The notes under the pieces were generated by a model. That model was not told the DNA's origin. It ran no database searches and saw nothing but the letters and a program-made list of their open reading frames with translations. Below, piece by piece: positions 18,632 to 28,308 of a DNA stretch of 64,000 bases. Position numbers and translations under genes: made by a program. This DNA is from Polycladomyces zharkentensis (GTDB lineage: Bacteria > Bacillota > Bacilli > Thermoactinomycetales > JIR-001), in NCBI RefSeq assembly GCF_016938855.1, contig NZ_JAFHAP010000006.1:124001-188000 (forward strand), read 5' to 3'. The first letter of the stretch is position 1; each line of letters opens with the position of its first letter.

Positions 18632-19684
18632 TCAATAACGAGGTGGGTGATTCGGATTTGAATGGGTCGGCGAATGAGGGTGATAAGGAAACGACGGCTG
18701 ATATCCGGTTTGCGGTTGATAGGGCTGGTTTTGCGCAGGATACGGCCCACCTGGGGTTCCCCGGTCAGTTGTTCCGGGTCGGGGACCATATGGTGACGGT
18801 CCTGTCCCATAGGGTCCGCCATGATGCCCCATAGGTGAACTGTCACCGGAAGGACCGGGAGGCGGTGTCGGAATGATGGCCGGCCGGATTTTCATCTTGT
18901 ATCGCCAGACGATCAACAAGGGAATCACTGCGATCAAGTAAATGTAGTAAAGCACGGTGAGAACAACCAAAATCCCCATGATCACCTTCAGAGCCAGGTT
19001 GTTCTCTGACAGCGGGATCAAGGGAAGCAAGAGTGCAAACGGAGCGGCGAACCATGCCAGTATCATGAGAAACGTCAGCAGTGACTGCCCCCATTTCCGC
19101 CAACTTGCCAACCACGCAAGTTTGATGGAACGAAACACTTTTTCATTTTCGGCGATCATGATCACATGAGAATGGCCCATCCAAATGGTGAGGAACACAT
19201 AGACAAGGAGATACCAGATAACGCCGATGCCTTTCACCCAATCGGACTGACCCGCTGCCATGAAAAGAACAGAGGGCAACATCAACAACAAGCTGAGAAT
19301 CAGGATGATGACATATTTCCCGGCGAAACGAAAGGCAAATCGGTATCCATATCGGAAGAATGAACCGATCGTCACGCGATCTTCAAAGACGGCTTGTACG
19401 GCAGGACCGTAATACCCTCCAACAAAAAATGAAATAATGGCCAAATAGAAAAGAAAATACAGTACAATTGCCGTCAGCCCCACAATTATGGCCTGAACTG
19501 AATTCAAATGCTCCAACATGTACTTGATTTCTGATCCCCAGCCCGTCACCGCCGCGACGCCGAAGATCAACATGAGCAACCCAAGGAGAACAACGGAAGC
19601 AATGGAAGTTAACATGAAACCGACCAAATAGCTCAACCATACCATCAATGAGTGTTTTTTGAGGACTGATCCGAATGACTGCAT
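18632..19684 (-). CDS. Polytopic membrane protein with Pro/Gly-rich tail, member 3 of the trio
   Basis: 350 residues: six hydrophobic helices then a ~70-residue Pro/Gly/Tyr/His-rich tail (PPPGPSGD, YGPRPG, PYHPHSP). The N-terminus QSFGSVLKKHSLMVWLSYLVG aligns with PSFSTVLSRHSLKVWLSTLLG of member 2. ATG 19684 is preceded by GGGAGGC; the ATG 18 bases upstream lies before that site and is rejected. The stem CAAGCGCC / GGCGCTTG after the stop may be a weak terminator. Only member 1 lacks the low-complexity tail. Confidence 0.78.
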   Translation of the reverse strand: MQSFGSVLKKHSLMVWLSYLVGFMLTSIASVVLLGLLMLIFGVAAVTGWGSEIKYMLEHLNSVQAIIVGLTAIVLYFLFYLAIISFFVGGYYGPAVQAVFEDRVTIGSFFRYGYRFAFRFAGKYVIILILSLLLMLPSVLFMAAGQSDWVKGIGVIWYLLVYVFLTIWMGHSHVIMIAENEKVFRSIKLAWLASWRKWGQSLLTFLMILAWFAAPFALLLPLIPLSENNLALKVIMGILVVLTVLYYIYLIAVIPLLIVWRYKMKIRPAIIPTPPPGPSGDSSPMGHHGGPYGTGPSPYGPRPGTTDRGTPGGPYPAQNQPYQPQTGYQPSFPYHPHSPTHSNPNHPPRY

Positions 19685-19970
19685 ATCCAGCCTCCCATCC
19701 ATTTTTGACCCCTATTATACCGCTTTTGATCTTCACATTGTTTCATTTTCGAAAAAAATATTGTAAAAGATCTTGTAAAAGGAAAATGGGTTGTTCTTGC
19801 AGAGGAAAAAGTGTTCTCTCCATCGATCTCCCGTGTATCCAGGATTAAAACAATAGTCGCTCAGATCGGGAGGTTTTTGCGGCAGTTTGACAGGCGAGCC
19901 GACGATCCAATCGATTTGGTGTAAAATATTTGGTGTAGCCAGTCAGCCAGGAGCGGAAGGGAGGAAACCA

Positions 19971-21773
19971 ATGCGTCAAACCATCAAGGAAAAACTGCCG
20001 CTCCTACCCGATCAGCCCGGTTGTTATTTGATGAAAAATGAAGCCGGTGACATCATCTATGTCGGCAAGGCCAAAAGCCTGAAAAACCGGGTGCGGTCGT
20101 ATTTCACCGGCAGTCATGATGCCAAGACCCAACGGTTGGTCTCGGAGATCGCCGACTTTGAATACATCGTGACGGGGAGTCCGATCGAGGCGCTGATCTT
20201 GGAATGCAACCTCATCAAAAAACATCGTCCCCGTTACAACGTCATGCTCAAAGACGACAAATCCTATCCGTATATCCGGTTGACGAAGGAACGACATCCC
20301 CGTTTGGAAGTCACACGCCGGGTGCGGAAAGACGGGTCCAAATATTTCGGCCCGTATCCGAACGCGGGAGCGGCACAGCAGACGAAAAAGCTGCTGGATA
20401 AGTTGTATCCGCTCAGAAAATGCAAAACGCTGCCCAAGCGTGTCTGTCTGTATTACCATCTGGGGCAATGTCTGGCGCCTTGTGAATACCCTGTCGACCG
20501 TCAGCGGTATGAGGAGATGACGGCACAGATTGTCCGCTTCTTAAACGGTGGATACCAAGAGGTACAGCGTGATCTGCGGCGCAAAATGGAAGAGGCGGCT
20601 GAATCACTGGATTTCGAGCGGGCCAAGGAGTACCGGGATCTGATCCGTCATATCGAGACGATCATGGAGAAACAGACGATTACGTTCCACGACAACGTGG
20701 ATCGGGATGTGTTCGGATACGCCCATGACAAAGGGTGGATGTGCATACAGGTGTTTTTTGTCCGACAAGGCAAACTGATCGAACGGGATGTATCCGTTTT
20801 CCCGCATTACAACGACCCGGTAGAGGATTTTCTCTCGTTTGTCACGCAGTTTTACCACGACAATCCGGCACTTCCCAGGGAGATTTTCCTGCCGTTCGAG
20901 GTCAATCCGGAGTGGTTGCGTGAGTGGCTGGAGGGCGTTCATATCCATGTTCCGCAAAGGGGACTGAAGCGAAAGCTGGTTGAGATGGCACAGGAGAATG
21001 CCCGAATCGCCCTGGAAGAGCGGTTCCGACTGATGGAACGGGATGAAGAGCGAACGCAGCGAGCCATCCGACAGTTGGGAGAAGCGCTCGGTATCGGCGT
21101 GCCGCGACGGATCGAAGCGTTTGACAACTCCAACATCCAGGGGACCGATCCCGTTTCGGCGATGGTGGTGTTTCTTGACGGCAAACCTGCCAAGCAGGAG
21201 TATCGCAAATTCAAGATCCGTACGGTGGACAGACCGGATGACTACGAAACGATGCGTGAGGTGATTCGCCGCCGTTACACGCGCGTGTTGAAAGAAGACT
21301 TGCCGTTGCCCGATTTGATCCTCGTCGACGGCGGTCGCGGGCAGATGGCGGCGGCTCGGGACGTGTTGGAAAATGAGCTGGGTTTGTATATCCCCGTCGG
21401 CGGCATGGTAAAAGACGATCGGCATCGGACCGCGAGATTGTTGGCGGGCGATCCTCCGGAGACGGTGGATTTGCCCAGAGGCAGCCAGGAATTTTATTTG
21501 CTGCAACGAATTCAGGAAGAGGTTCATCGGTTTGCTGTCGCGTTTCACCGGAAAACCCGTACCAAGACAGCATTCCGCTCCAAACTGGACGACATTCCGG
21601 GTGTGGGGGAAAAACGGAAACAGATGCTGTTCCGTCATTTCGGTTCGATTGAAAACATGAAAAATGCCACGGTCGAAGAATACCGAAAAGCGGGGATCGG
21701 CGACAAACTGGCGCGCACCATCATCCAGGCGTTGCGGCAACACGGGGAATCGGAACATGATGCGATTCCGTGA
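19971..21773 (+). CDS. uvrC: Excinuclease ABC subunit C
   Basis: 600 residues, full-length. GIY-YIG nuclease domain (~14-90, [24 protein letters not shown]), the UVR motif (~190-230, [14 protein letters not shown]), the C-terminal RNase H-like nuclease region ([20 protein letters not shown] and [10 protein letters not shown] with its Asp), and a C-terminal double helix-hairpin-helix ([10 protein letters not shown]). It makes both incisions in nucleotide excision repair with UvrAB. ATG 19971 follows AAGGGAGG; extension to 19887 lacks a ribosome site. It overlaps mobA by 17 bp. Confidence 0.97.
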   Translation: MRQTIKEKLPLLPDQPGCYLMKNEAGDIIYVGKAKSLKNRVRSYFTGSHDAKTQRLVSEIADFEYIVTGSPIEALILECNLIKKHRPRYNVMLKDDKSYPYIRLTKERHPRLEVTRRVRKDGSKYFGPYPNAGAAQQTKKLLDKLYPLRKCKTLPKRVCLYYHLGQCLAPCEYPVDRQRYEEMTAQIVRFLNGGYQEVQRDLRRKMEEAAESLDFERAKEYRDLIRHIETIMEKQTITFHDNVDRDVFGYAHDKGWMCIQVFFVRQGKLIERDVSVFPHYNDPVEDFLSFVTQFYHDNPALPREIFLPFEVNPEWLREWLEGVHIHVPQRGLKRKLVEMAQENARIALEERFRLMERDEERTQRAIRQLGEALGIGVPRRIEAFDNSNIQGTDPVSAMVVFLDGKPAKQEYRKFKIRTVDRPDDYETMREVIRRRYTRVLKEDLPLPDLILVDGGRGQMAAARDVLENELGLYIPVGGMVKDDRHRTARLLAGDPPETVDLPRGSQEFYLLQRIQEEVHRFAVAFHRKTRTKTAFRSKLDDIPGVGEKRKQMLFRHFGSIENMKNATVEEYRKAGIGDKLARTIIQALRQHGESEHDAIP

Positions 21774-22407
21774 TGACCGAGGTACGGGCGTGATCGTGCT
21801 TGCCGGCGGCGCATCCTCCCGCATGGGAACGGACAAAGCGATGCTGCCGATCGGGGGAGTCCCCGTCATCCGTCACATCGTGGAGAAAATGAGTCCCATC
21901 GGGCCGGTGATGGTGGTGACGAACCATCCTGAGCGGTATCATTGGCTGGGGGTTCCCATGGTGAAGGATCGTGAACCGGGCCGCGGGCCGCTCGCGGGTT
22001 TGCATGCCGGTCTGTCCGCGGCTTTGAGCGAAACCAACCTTGTCGTGGCTTGCGACATGCCGTTCGTCTCGCTGAAGACAGCGGTGTGGTTGTTGTCCAG
22101 TCTGGGCAACGCCTTCGCTTGCGTTCCCACGCTGGGCGGACGGCCGCATCCGTTGTTTGCGGTGTATCGAAAAGCATGCTTGCCCGTGTTGGCGCGACAT
22201 CTTCGCGAGGGACAATTGCAGGTTCGTCGGTTTTTGGCGGAGGTGCCCACCCGTTTTGTTTCCCTGGAAGAAGCGGGTCTGGGTGAGGAGGCCGAACGGT
22301 GCGTATGGAACATGAACCGGCCGGAGGATTACCGTCAGGCGTTGCGTATGGCGGAAGCAGACCGCACCTCCCCGGATAAACGGGACAACGGCTCGTCCGA
22401 AGAGTAA
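21757..22407 (+). CDS. mobA: Molybdenum cofactor guanylyltransferase MobA
   Basis: 216 residues, nucleotidyltransferase fold. The N-terminal signature [14 protein letters not shown] binds GTP, CDMPFVS carries the Mg-binding Asp, and GGRPHPL fits MobA substrate binding. It attaches GMP to molybdopterin. The start ATG 21757 lies inside the end of uvrC (17-bp overlap, different frame), indicating translational coupling. No other Mo-cofactor gene is nearby, and the B. subtilis locus has no mobA here, so this is an insertion into the conserved order. Confidence 0.88.
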   Translation: MMRFRDDRGTGVIVLAGGASSRMGTDKAMLPIGGVPVIRHIVEKMSPIGPVMVVTNHPERYHWLGVPMVKDREPGRGPLAGLHAGLSAALSETNLVVACDMPFVSLKTAVWLLSSLGNAFACVPTLGGRPHPLFAVYRKACLPVLARHLREGQLQVRRFLAEVPTRFVSLEEAGLGEEAERCVWNMNRPEDYRQALRMAEADRTSPDKRDNGSSEE

Positions 22408-22479
22408 CCTTTCCCCGCACGGCGTGTCCGACAATGGGGTGACTTTTGACGGGAAGCGGCTTTGCCCAGATCCACCCGC

Positions 22480-23286
22480 TCATTCCGTACGGGGTTTTCC
22501 GGGATCGCATGCGGGCGGCTCGGCACGGGTTTCTTGGGCCAATTTGTGGAGATAGTAGCATTCTTCCCGGAACATGTGATCCGGGATCAGTGCCGGTATG
22601 GCATCCAGTACGGTATGATGAAGTTCCATCTCTTCCAATTCAAGCAAGAAAGCTTGAAACAGGCGCATCTCCATCTCCACTTCGTGATTGAACCGGGATA
22701 GTGCGGGGAAATCGCGAAGACCTGTCCGTAAATAGCCGGCCATCTCCAACGCTTTGAGATAATAGGCGTCAAAATGTCGGACAAAGGCCCGGCTTTTTTT
22801 CTTCAGTCGCCGTTCCACCCCGTCCAGTCTTCCGTCCAACGCATTTGCGTGTCCTGAGGCATCCGGCAACCATATAAGATGGTGATGGATCGGGTGGAGC
22901 GGGGGAGGTGGTTCGTTTTTTTGGAGATAATGGAGAATGCGGAGGTATTCCTCCACTTCATTCACCATGTGATTGAGAAATGTGGGGGTAAAGCCCAGTG
23001 CGATTTCGCCGATCAGGAGCCGTTGGAGCAAATGCAGTTTAAACGCGCGGATATCCGAAGCGGCCCGACAAGCCAAGCGGCTGAATTCGGCAGGGTCTGT
23101 TTTCCCCGGACGGCGAGCCTGGTTCAACAAAGCGTCCATCCGTTGGATAAAGCCCTCTGCCCGGCGCACTTCTTTTTTCTCCCGTGGGGACAAGTTGTCC
23201 AACAGGAAGCGGGCGTGATCCCCCAGCACCTGCAGCCAAAAACGATGTTCCCACCAGGCTGATCTCGTCCGTTCTCCATGACCCAT
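22480..23286 (-). CDS. DUF2935 family protein
   Basis: 268 residues, all-helical. The start SAWWEHRFWLQVLGDHARFL and the repeat-like second half (AFVRHFDAYYLKALEMA..., FNHEVEMEMRLFQAFLLELEEMELHHTVLDAI) are characteristic of DUF2935, which contains two ferritin-like helical repeats with Glu/His pairs that could bind metal. Function unknown. AAAGGAGGG precedes ATG 23286; the longer version starting at 23352 has no such site. Monocistronic between plus-strand genes. Confidence 0.8.
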   Translation of the reverse strand: MGHGERTRSAWWEHRFWLQVLGDHARFLLDNLSPREKKEVRRAEGFIQRMDALLNQARRPGKTDPAEFSRLACRAASDIRAFKLHLLQRLLIGEIALGFTPTFLNHMVNEVEEYLRILHYLQKNEPPPPLHPIHHHLIWLPDASGHANALDGRLDGVERRLKKKSRAFVRHFDAYYLKALEMAGYLRTGLRDFPALSRFNHEVEMEMRLFQAFLLELEEMELHHTVLDAIPALIPDHMFREECYYLHKLAQETRAEPPACDPGKPRTE

Positions 23287-23411
23287 CTGAAACCCTCCTT
23301 TCTCAGCCAACATATGTGCTTGAAGGCTTGGGTCATGCCGGAGCGGTTTCATCCAGGTGGAAGATCCGGTACAATCAGAGTACTTGGTCCGAAATGATGG
23401 GGGGATGCAGG

Positions 23412-24158
23412 ATGGCAGAACGGAAACGCCAACGTTTGGACAAAATCTTGTCCAACATGGGATATGGCACGCGCAAAGAAATCAAGAAACTGATCAAAGC
23501 GGGATATGTGACCGTGAACGGCGAATGGGCGGATGACCCCGGCATGCATGTTGATCCGGACATGGATGTCATCGAGGTGGATGGCGAACGTGTCATCTAT
23601 CGCCGATATATCTATTTGATGATGAACAAACCGCAGGGGGTGCTGTCCGCCACCGAGGATCGGGAAAGTGCGGTGGTGGTGGATTTGTTGCATCCCGAGC
23701 ACGCCTTCTTTGAGCCGTTTCCGGTCGGCAGGCTGGACAGGGACACGGAGGGCCTGCTGTTGTTGACCAATGACGGCAAACTGGCGCACCGGCTGTTGTC
23801 CCCCAAGAAACATGTACCGAAGACGTATTACGCAGAAGTGGAGGGGGCGGTGACTGAAGCGGATGCCGAAGCGTTTGCCCGAGGCGTAACATTGGACGAC
23901 GGTTACCGCACCCTGCCAGCCGAACTGAAGGTGTTGCAATCGGGGCCGAAATCCGAAGTGGAACTGACCATATATGAAGGCAAATACCATCAGGTGAAAC
24001 GCATGTTCCGGTCGGTGGGGAAGCGCGTCACCTATTTGAAGCGCATCGCCATGGGACCGTTGCCGTTGGACCCGAGTCTGGAGCCGGGAGCGTACCGCGA
24101 GTTGACCGAAGAGGAAGTGGCGGCGCTGAAAGGAGCCGGCTCCGGCTCTCAGGCGTGA
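23412..24158 (+). CDS. RsuA-family 16S rRNA pseudouridine synthase
   Basis: 248 residues: N-terminal S4 RNA-binding domain (RQRLDKILSNMGYGTRKEIKKLI) then the RsuA/RluB/E/F catalytic domain with the motif GRLDRDTEGLLLLTNDG (catalytic Asp) and GKYHQVKRMF. It converts a uridine in ribosomal RNA, probably 16S as for RsuA. ATG 23412 is preceded by a G-run; ATG 23394 in frame is possible. Family is certain; the modified base is not. Confidence 0.9.
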   Translation: MAERKRQRLDKILSNMGYGTRKEIKKLIKAGYVTVNGEWADDPGMHVDPDMDVIEVDGERVIYRRYIYLMMNKPQGVLSATEDRESAVVVDLLHPEHAFFEPFPVGRLDRDTEGLLLLTNDGKLAHRLLSPKKHVPKTYYAEVEGAVTEADAEAFARGVTLDDGYRTLPAELKVLQSGPKSEVELTIYEGKYHQVKRMFRSVGKRVTYLKRIAMGPLPLDPSLEPGAYRELTEEEVAALKGAGSGSQA

Positions 24159-24176
24159 TTGAAGGGAGGCGCGGCG

Positions 24177-24209
24177 ATGGGATGGTTTGGCCGCGGAGAT
24201 ATCAGGTAA
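24177..24209 (+). CDS. Possible 10-residue micro-ORF after the pseudouridine synthase
   Basis: GAAGGGAGG then ATG 24177 and ten codons (MGWFGRGDIR) to TAA, just ahead of a hairpin with T-run. The ribosome site is as good as those of real genes nearby, but ten codons are too few to judge. Confidence 0.2.
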   Translation: MGWFGRGDIR

Positions 24210-24246
24210 TTGCCCATACCGAATGGGTATTTGCGGGCGATTTTTT
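24210..24246 (+). terminator. Probable terminator after the pseudouridine synthase
   Basis: GCCC-ATACC / GGTAT-TTGC-GGGC interrupted stem followed by GATTTTTTC. Confidence 0.5.
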
Positions 24247-24330
24247 CAGTGTAGGGGCACAGGCTGGATGAGGGAATGGGAATCAAAACCGTTTCACCAA
24301 AAGAGTTTGTATAAACATGCAACGAAGTGA

Positions 24331-24359
24331 TTGGCAAAATCCCCGTTTTGTGTTACAAT
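24331..24359 (+). promoter_or_regulatory. Promoter of the lysC leader
   Basis: TTGGCA (24331-24336), 17-bp spacer, TACAAT (24354-24359), about 55 bp ahead of the riboswitch. Confidence 0.7.
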
Positions 24360-24411
24360 GCATGAAAACCTTGAAAACAACTGAATCAAAGTTTTCCTCA
24401 CTGCACACATG

Positions 24412-24600
24412 TGGAGTAGAGGTCGCGGAGCTTCAAGAGTACCTGTCGGGAGGGCCGGTCCCCGACGATCGGCAGGGAAAGGGGAGTCCGCCGAAGTTTC
24501 TCTCCTTGCCGGAAGGGGAGGAGCTGGGGTTGTCGCCGAACAGGGGCAACACTGTCACGGGAACGTATCGCGTCCCGTGGAGCACTATCTCACAGGGGAC
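24412..24600 (+). promoter_or_regulatory. Lysine riboswitch (L box)
   Basis: P1 strands GTAGAGGTCGC (from 24415) and GGAGCACTATC (from 24579) enclose L-box landmarks in order: AAGAGTA, a GGCAGGGAAAGGGG segment, GCCGAAG, GGAGCTGGGG, and ACTGTCACGGGAAC before P1 closes. The aptamer lies between a promoter and a strong terminator in front of aspartokinase, the family's standard target. Lysine binding should favour termination, giving feedback on lysine and diaminopimelate synthesis. Confidence 0.92.
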
Positions 24601-24630
24601 AGGTGAGGCTGACGAGCCGCGTGCATACAC

Positions 24631-24664
24631 AAGGCGACAGCTGTCATCTCCGCTGTCGCCTTTT
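24631..24664 (+). terminator. Riboswitch-controlled terminator of lysC
   Basis: AAGGCGACAGC / GCTGTCGCCTT, perfect 11-bp stem with a 10-nt loop followed by TTTT. It is the expression platform of the lysine riboswitch. Confidence 0.88.
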
Positions 24665-24720
24665 CGTATACCGCGCATCCCCTGCAATCACGAAGGGCGG
24701 GAGAGGAGCCGATTGAACCG

Positions 24721-25971
24721 ATGGGTATCGTAGTACAAAAATTTGGCGGGACATCTGTAGGCAGTATCGAACGGATTCGCAATGTGGCAAGAAGGATCAG
24801 GGATGTACATGCCCAGGGGCACCAGGTGGTCGTCACCGTCTCAGCGATGGGCAAACAAACGGACGAGCTGGTGGCGATGGCGGGACAGATCAGTGACGAC
24901 CCGTCCCCGCGGGAAATGGACATGTTGCTGACGACGGGAGAGCAGATCTCGATCGCGCTTTTGACCATGGCGTTGCACGAGATGGGGTTGCCCGCACGTT
25001 CTTTCACCGGATGGCAGGCGGGCATGGTGACGGATGACGTACATGGCAAAGCGCGTATCAAGCGGATCGATACGGAGAAGATACGTCAATGTCTGGATCG
25101 CGGTGAAATCGTCGTCGTTGCCGGATTTCAGGGGATCAGTGAGGACGGGGAGATCACCACGCTGGGGCGCGGAGGATCGGATACGACCGCTGTGGCGTTG
25201 GCCGCGGCGTTGTCTGCCGATTATTGCGAGATCAATACGGATGTACCCGGTGTGTTTACGACCGATCCGCGTATTGTCCCGCAAGCGCGGAAATTGGACG
25301 AAATCTCGTTCGATGAAATGTTGGAGCTGGCCAATCTGGGAGCGGCGGTTCTCCATCCCCGCTCCGTCGAGTGTGCCATGAAACACAATGTGCCGTTGGT
25401 GGTCCGTTCCAGCTTTACCGAGGAGCCGGGAACTTGGGTAAAGGAGAGTGTCACGATGGAAGATACGTTGCATGTGCGCGGCATTGCTTACGATCTCAAC
25501 GTCGCCCGGATCAAGGTGCTGGGCTTGCCCAACCGGGTGGAGACGTTGTCCCGGTTGTTCTGTCTCTTGGCCGACGCCCATATCAATGTGGATATGATTG
25601 TGCAGAGCGAACATGACGCTGAAGTGATCGATGTGGCTTTCAGTGTGGGCGAAGACGAGTGGAAGCAGGCACGGAACGTAATCGAGCAAAACCGCGAGAC
25701 GCTCGGATACGTCAAAGTGATCTCGGAAACGGGATTGGCCAAAGTTTCCGCCGTGGGTGCAGGCATGGTCACCAACCCGGGTGTGGCGGCACGAATGTTT
25801 ACGGCTTTGACGGATGCGGGAATCCGGATCAAAATGGTGAGCACATCCGAAATCAAAATCTCTTGCGCGATTGCGCGGGAACGCGCGAAAGATGCGGTTC
25901 GTGCATTGCATACCGCATTTGGTTTGGATGTAAATATACAACAAGAGGTACCGTTGACCGCAGGTGTGTGA
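24721..25971 (+). CDS. lysC: Aspartokinase II (lysine-sensitive type), alpha and internal beta products
   Basis: 416 residues. N-terminal amino acid kinase domain (VVQKFGGTSVGS at the start, TTLGRGGSDTTAVALAAAL mid-domain) and two C-terminal ACT domains (~265-410; VSAVGAGMVTNPGVAARMF, IKMVSTSEIKISC). It makes aspartyl phosphate, the first step to lysine, threonine, methionine and diaminopimelate. GAGAGGAG lies 15 bp before ATG 24721. An in-frame internal start at codon 246 would give the beta subunit, as known for B. subtilis LysC. Expression is set by the upstream lysine riboswitch. Confidence 0.95.
   Translation: MGIVVQKFGGTSVGSIERIRNVARRIRDVHAQGHQVVVTVSAMGKQTDELVAMAGQISDDPSPREMDMLLTTGEQISIALLTMALHEMGLPARSFTGWQAGMVTDDVHGKARIKRIDTEKIRQCLDRGEIVVVAGFQGISEDGEITTLGRGGSDTTAVALAAALSADYCEINTDVPGVFTTDPRIVPQARKLDEISFDEMLELANLGAAVLHPRSVECAMKHNVPLVVRSSFTEEPGTWVKESVTMEDTLHVRGIAYDLNVARIKVLGLPNRVETLSRLFCLLADAHINVDMIVQSEHDAEVIDVAFSVGEDEWKQARNVIEQNRETLGYVKVISETGLAKVSAVGAGMVTNPGVAARMFTALTDAGIRIKMVSTSEIKISCAIARERAKDAVRALHTAFGLDVNIQQEVPLTAGV
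25441..25458 (+). promoter_or_regulatory. Internal ribosome site and in-frame start for the LysC beta subunit
   Basis: AAGGAGAG at 25441-25448, then 7 nt, then ATG 25456. This ATG is codon 246 of lysC. B. subtilis aspartokinase II has its beta-subunit start at the same residue number. Confidence 0.8.
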
Positions 25972-26057
25972 TGCATTCGGACGGAGTGCCCCCTTGCATT
26001 CGGTGAACAGGTAACGGACGGTGTCGGATGTCTGCCCGACTCCGGGGTGTGTCCGGT

Positions 26058-26245
26058 GATGGCGGGGGGCAAAGCTTACCCGGCTTGACCGAGCATCGAT
26101 GCAGAGAGTGCGAGGATGAAAATCACGGGCCTCCTCCGTGCGAAGCATACTTACCCTGCGTCCTGCGTTCCGGGTCGGAGCGGCCATGCCCTGCTTCCTT
26201 GAGGGCGCAGATGGAGCGAGCAGGGAAGGCGATGGACAGTATTCA
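26058..26245 (+). repeat. Dispersed ~190-bp repeat, copy B (in the 25972-26594 gap)
   Basis: Same block and orientation as the copy near 8.1 kb. Landmarks: AAGCTTACCCGG, GAGTGCGAGGATGAAAATC, GTGCGAAGCATACTT, CCTGCGTCCTGCG, GGCGCAGATGGAGCGAGC and CAGGGAAGGCGATGGAC. The reverse complement of the copy at 36.2 kb matches over the whole block, and a little beyond it (CACCAG...GCC). The rest of the 620-bp gap is AT-rich leader of the transporter operon with no recognisable gene. Confidence 0.7.
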
Positions 26246-26594
26246 CCAGGCACGCCCTGGTCGGCATCCATGACTTGCAATCAAAAACATCACGATTTTC
26301 CACTGACATCCCAACGAAACAGGGATCGGAGGTTCGTTTGATCACGGGGCGTTTCCCGTAGGTCTCTCCACCTATCCGGTTCCTACTTTTGTTGGGATGT
26401 ATTCATTTGTGAAATAAATTGAAAATTGGGGAGAAGGGAAGGATTTTTTCTATTGGGACGGAATATAGTTAAAGGGACAGTGCAGGTTACTCGCCCGTGC
26501 GCGGACAGGTTGTCCATTGTTTTTGTTTTACTTATTTCATCCTAAATGGAACGGGTGATCCGTTCGCAATCGCAAAATTCAAGGGGGTTTGTCT

Positions 26595-28217
26595 ATGAAA
26601 AAATGGGTGGCAACAACAACCGCAATCCTCATGGTGCTCAGCATGGTGTTGCTGGCCGCTTGCGGTAAGGACGGCAGCAACGCCATGGCTGAAAAACAGG
26701 TACTGAATGTGGGTTTTATTTCAAGTGAACCACCAGCATTGGATCCGTTGAAAGGTACGGATGAAATATCCAGTCTGATTATGCGTCATGTCTTAGAGGG
26801 ATTGGTTCGTTTGGATGAAAAGGGAAACCCCATTCCCGGTATGGCCACCAAATGGGATGTGATGGACGGTGGCAAAAAGATTATTTTCCACTTGCGTGAC
26901 GCCAAATGGTCCAACGGCGATCCGGTGACGGCGCAGGATTTCGAATATCAATGGAAACGGATGCTCGATCCGAAAAACGCGTCCGAGTACGCTTACCAGT
27001 TGTTCTACCTGAAAAACGGGGAAGCGTACAACCAAGGTAAGGCAAAAGCGGAAGATGTGGGCGTCAAGGCGTTGGATCCCAAAACGTTGGAGGTCACCCT
27101 CGAATCTCCGACTCCGTATTTCATTTCGCTTACAGCTTTTCATGCCCTTTTCCCGGTCAATAAGAAGGTGGCCGAAAAGAACCCGAAATGGGGGACGGAT
27201 GCCAAGACGTATGTCGGCAATGGACCCTTCCTGCTCAAAACATGGATACATGACAAGAAAATTGAATTGGTCAAGAACCCGAAATATTGGGATGCAAAGA
27301 ACGTCAAGTTGACTCAGATCAACTTCCCGTTCATCGGTGACGAGCAAACGGAATACCAAATGTATGTGTCCGGCTCGCTGGACATGAACCGGAATGTCCC
27401 CACCGATTTGGCAGCTAAGTTACTTCAAGAAAAGAAAGCCAAGGTGATCCATCAACCTTCATTGTATTTCTACATCTTCAACACCAAGAAAAAACCGTTT
27501 GACAACGCCAAAATCCGGAAGGCCTTCTCCATGGCCATTGACCGGGAAGCGATCGTGAAAAATGTTCTCGGTCAGGGACAAACGCCGGCCACGGGTTGGG
27601 TGCCGTGGGGCATTCCTGACTTTGCGCAAAACAAGGAGTGGGTCCAAACCCATCCCTCGTACATTCAGCCCAAAGCCAATCCGGCCGAGGCCAAAAAATT
27701 GTTGCAAGAGGGTATGAAAGAAGCGGGGCTCTCGCAGTTGCCGGAGATCTCCATCATGTACAACACCCATGAGGGGCACAAAAAGATCGCGGAAGCCATC
27801 CAACAAATGTGGAAGAAAAATCTGGGTGTCGACGTGAAACTGACCAACCTGGAGTGGAAGGTGTTCCTCGATAACCAGACCCAAGGCAACTTCTTGGTGT
27901 CCCGTTTGGGCTGGATTCCCGATTATATGGACCCGATGACGTTCCTGGATTTATGGGTGACCGGCGGCGGGAACAACCATGCCAAATACAGCAACCCGCA
28001 ATACGATGCGTTGATCAAGCAGGCCAAATCGACAGCGGACCAAAAGGTGCGGATGGAAGCGATGCACAAGGCGGAAGAGATTCTCGCCCGTGATGTGCCG
28101 GTTACTCCGATTTACAACTACACTCAGGTATATCAGTTGAAGGATTATGTCAAAGGAGTCAAGATTGAAGCTGACGGTTCGTTCACCTTCACTTACGCTT
28201 ACCTGACGGAAAAATAA
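26595..28217 (+). CDS. Peptide ABC transporter substrate-binding lipoprotein (OppA/DppE family)
   Basis: 540 residues. Lipoprotein signal peptide with lipobox LLAAC (Cys ~23) followed by the SBP_bac_5 domain: LNVGFISSEPPALDPLKGTD, ILEGLVR-type block, FHLRDAKWSNGDPVTAQDFEYQWKR, and KKPFDNAKIRKAFSMAIDRE. It captures oligopeptides outside the membrane for the permeases encoded next. AAGGGGG precedes ATG 26595. A weak hairpin between this gene and the permeases would explain higher expression of the binding protein. Substrate range cannot be read from sequence. Confidence 0.93.
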   Translation: MKKWVATTTAILMVLSMVLLAACGKDGSNAMAEKQVLNVGFISSEPPALDPLKGTDEISSLIMRHVLEGLVRLDEKGNPIPGMATKWDVMDGGKKIIFHLRDAKWSNGDPVTAQDFEYQWKRMLDPKNASEYAYQLFYLKNGEAYNQGKAKAEDVGVKALDPKTLEVTLESPTPYFISLTAFHALFPVNKKVAEKNPKWGTDAKTYVGNGPFLLKTWIHDKKIELVKNPKYWDAKNVKLTQINFPFIGDEQTEYQMYVSGSLDMNRNVPTDLAAKLLQEKKAKVIHQPSLYFYIFNTKKKPFDNAKIRKAFSMAIDREAIVKNVLGQGQTPATGWVPWGIPDFAQNKEWVQTHPSYIQPKANPAEAKKLLQEGMKEAGLSQLPEISIMYNTHEGHKKIAEAIQQMWKKNLGVDVKLTNLEWKVFLDNQTQGNFLVSRLGWIPDYMDPMTFLDLWVTGGGNNHAKYSNPQYDALIKQAKSTADQKVRMEAMHKAEEILARDVPVTPIYNYTQVYQLKDYVKGVKIEADGSFTFTYAYLTEK

Positions 28218-28242
28218 GGCGAAGGGGACCACGGTCCGGAGG

Positions 28243-28263
28243 GTCACCTGCTATGGGTGGCCT
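28243..28263 (+). other. Intra-operon hairpin after the binding-protein gene
   Basis: GGTCACC / GGTGGCC 7-bp stem (one G-T pair) with a 7-nt loop; T-rich sequence follows only 10 bp later. Likely a partial terminator or 3' stabiliser. Confidence 0.45.
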
Positions 28264-28308
28264 TCCTCATGTCCTTTTTTCATACCGGACTCTAGAGGTG
28301 GTGGATGC

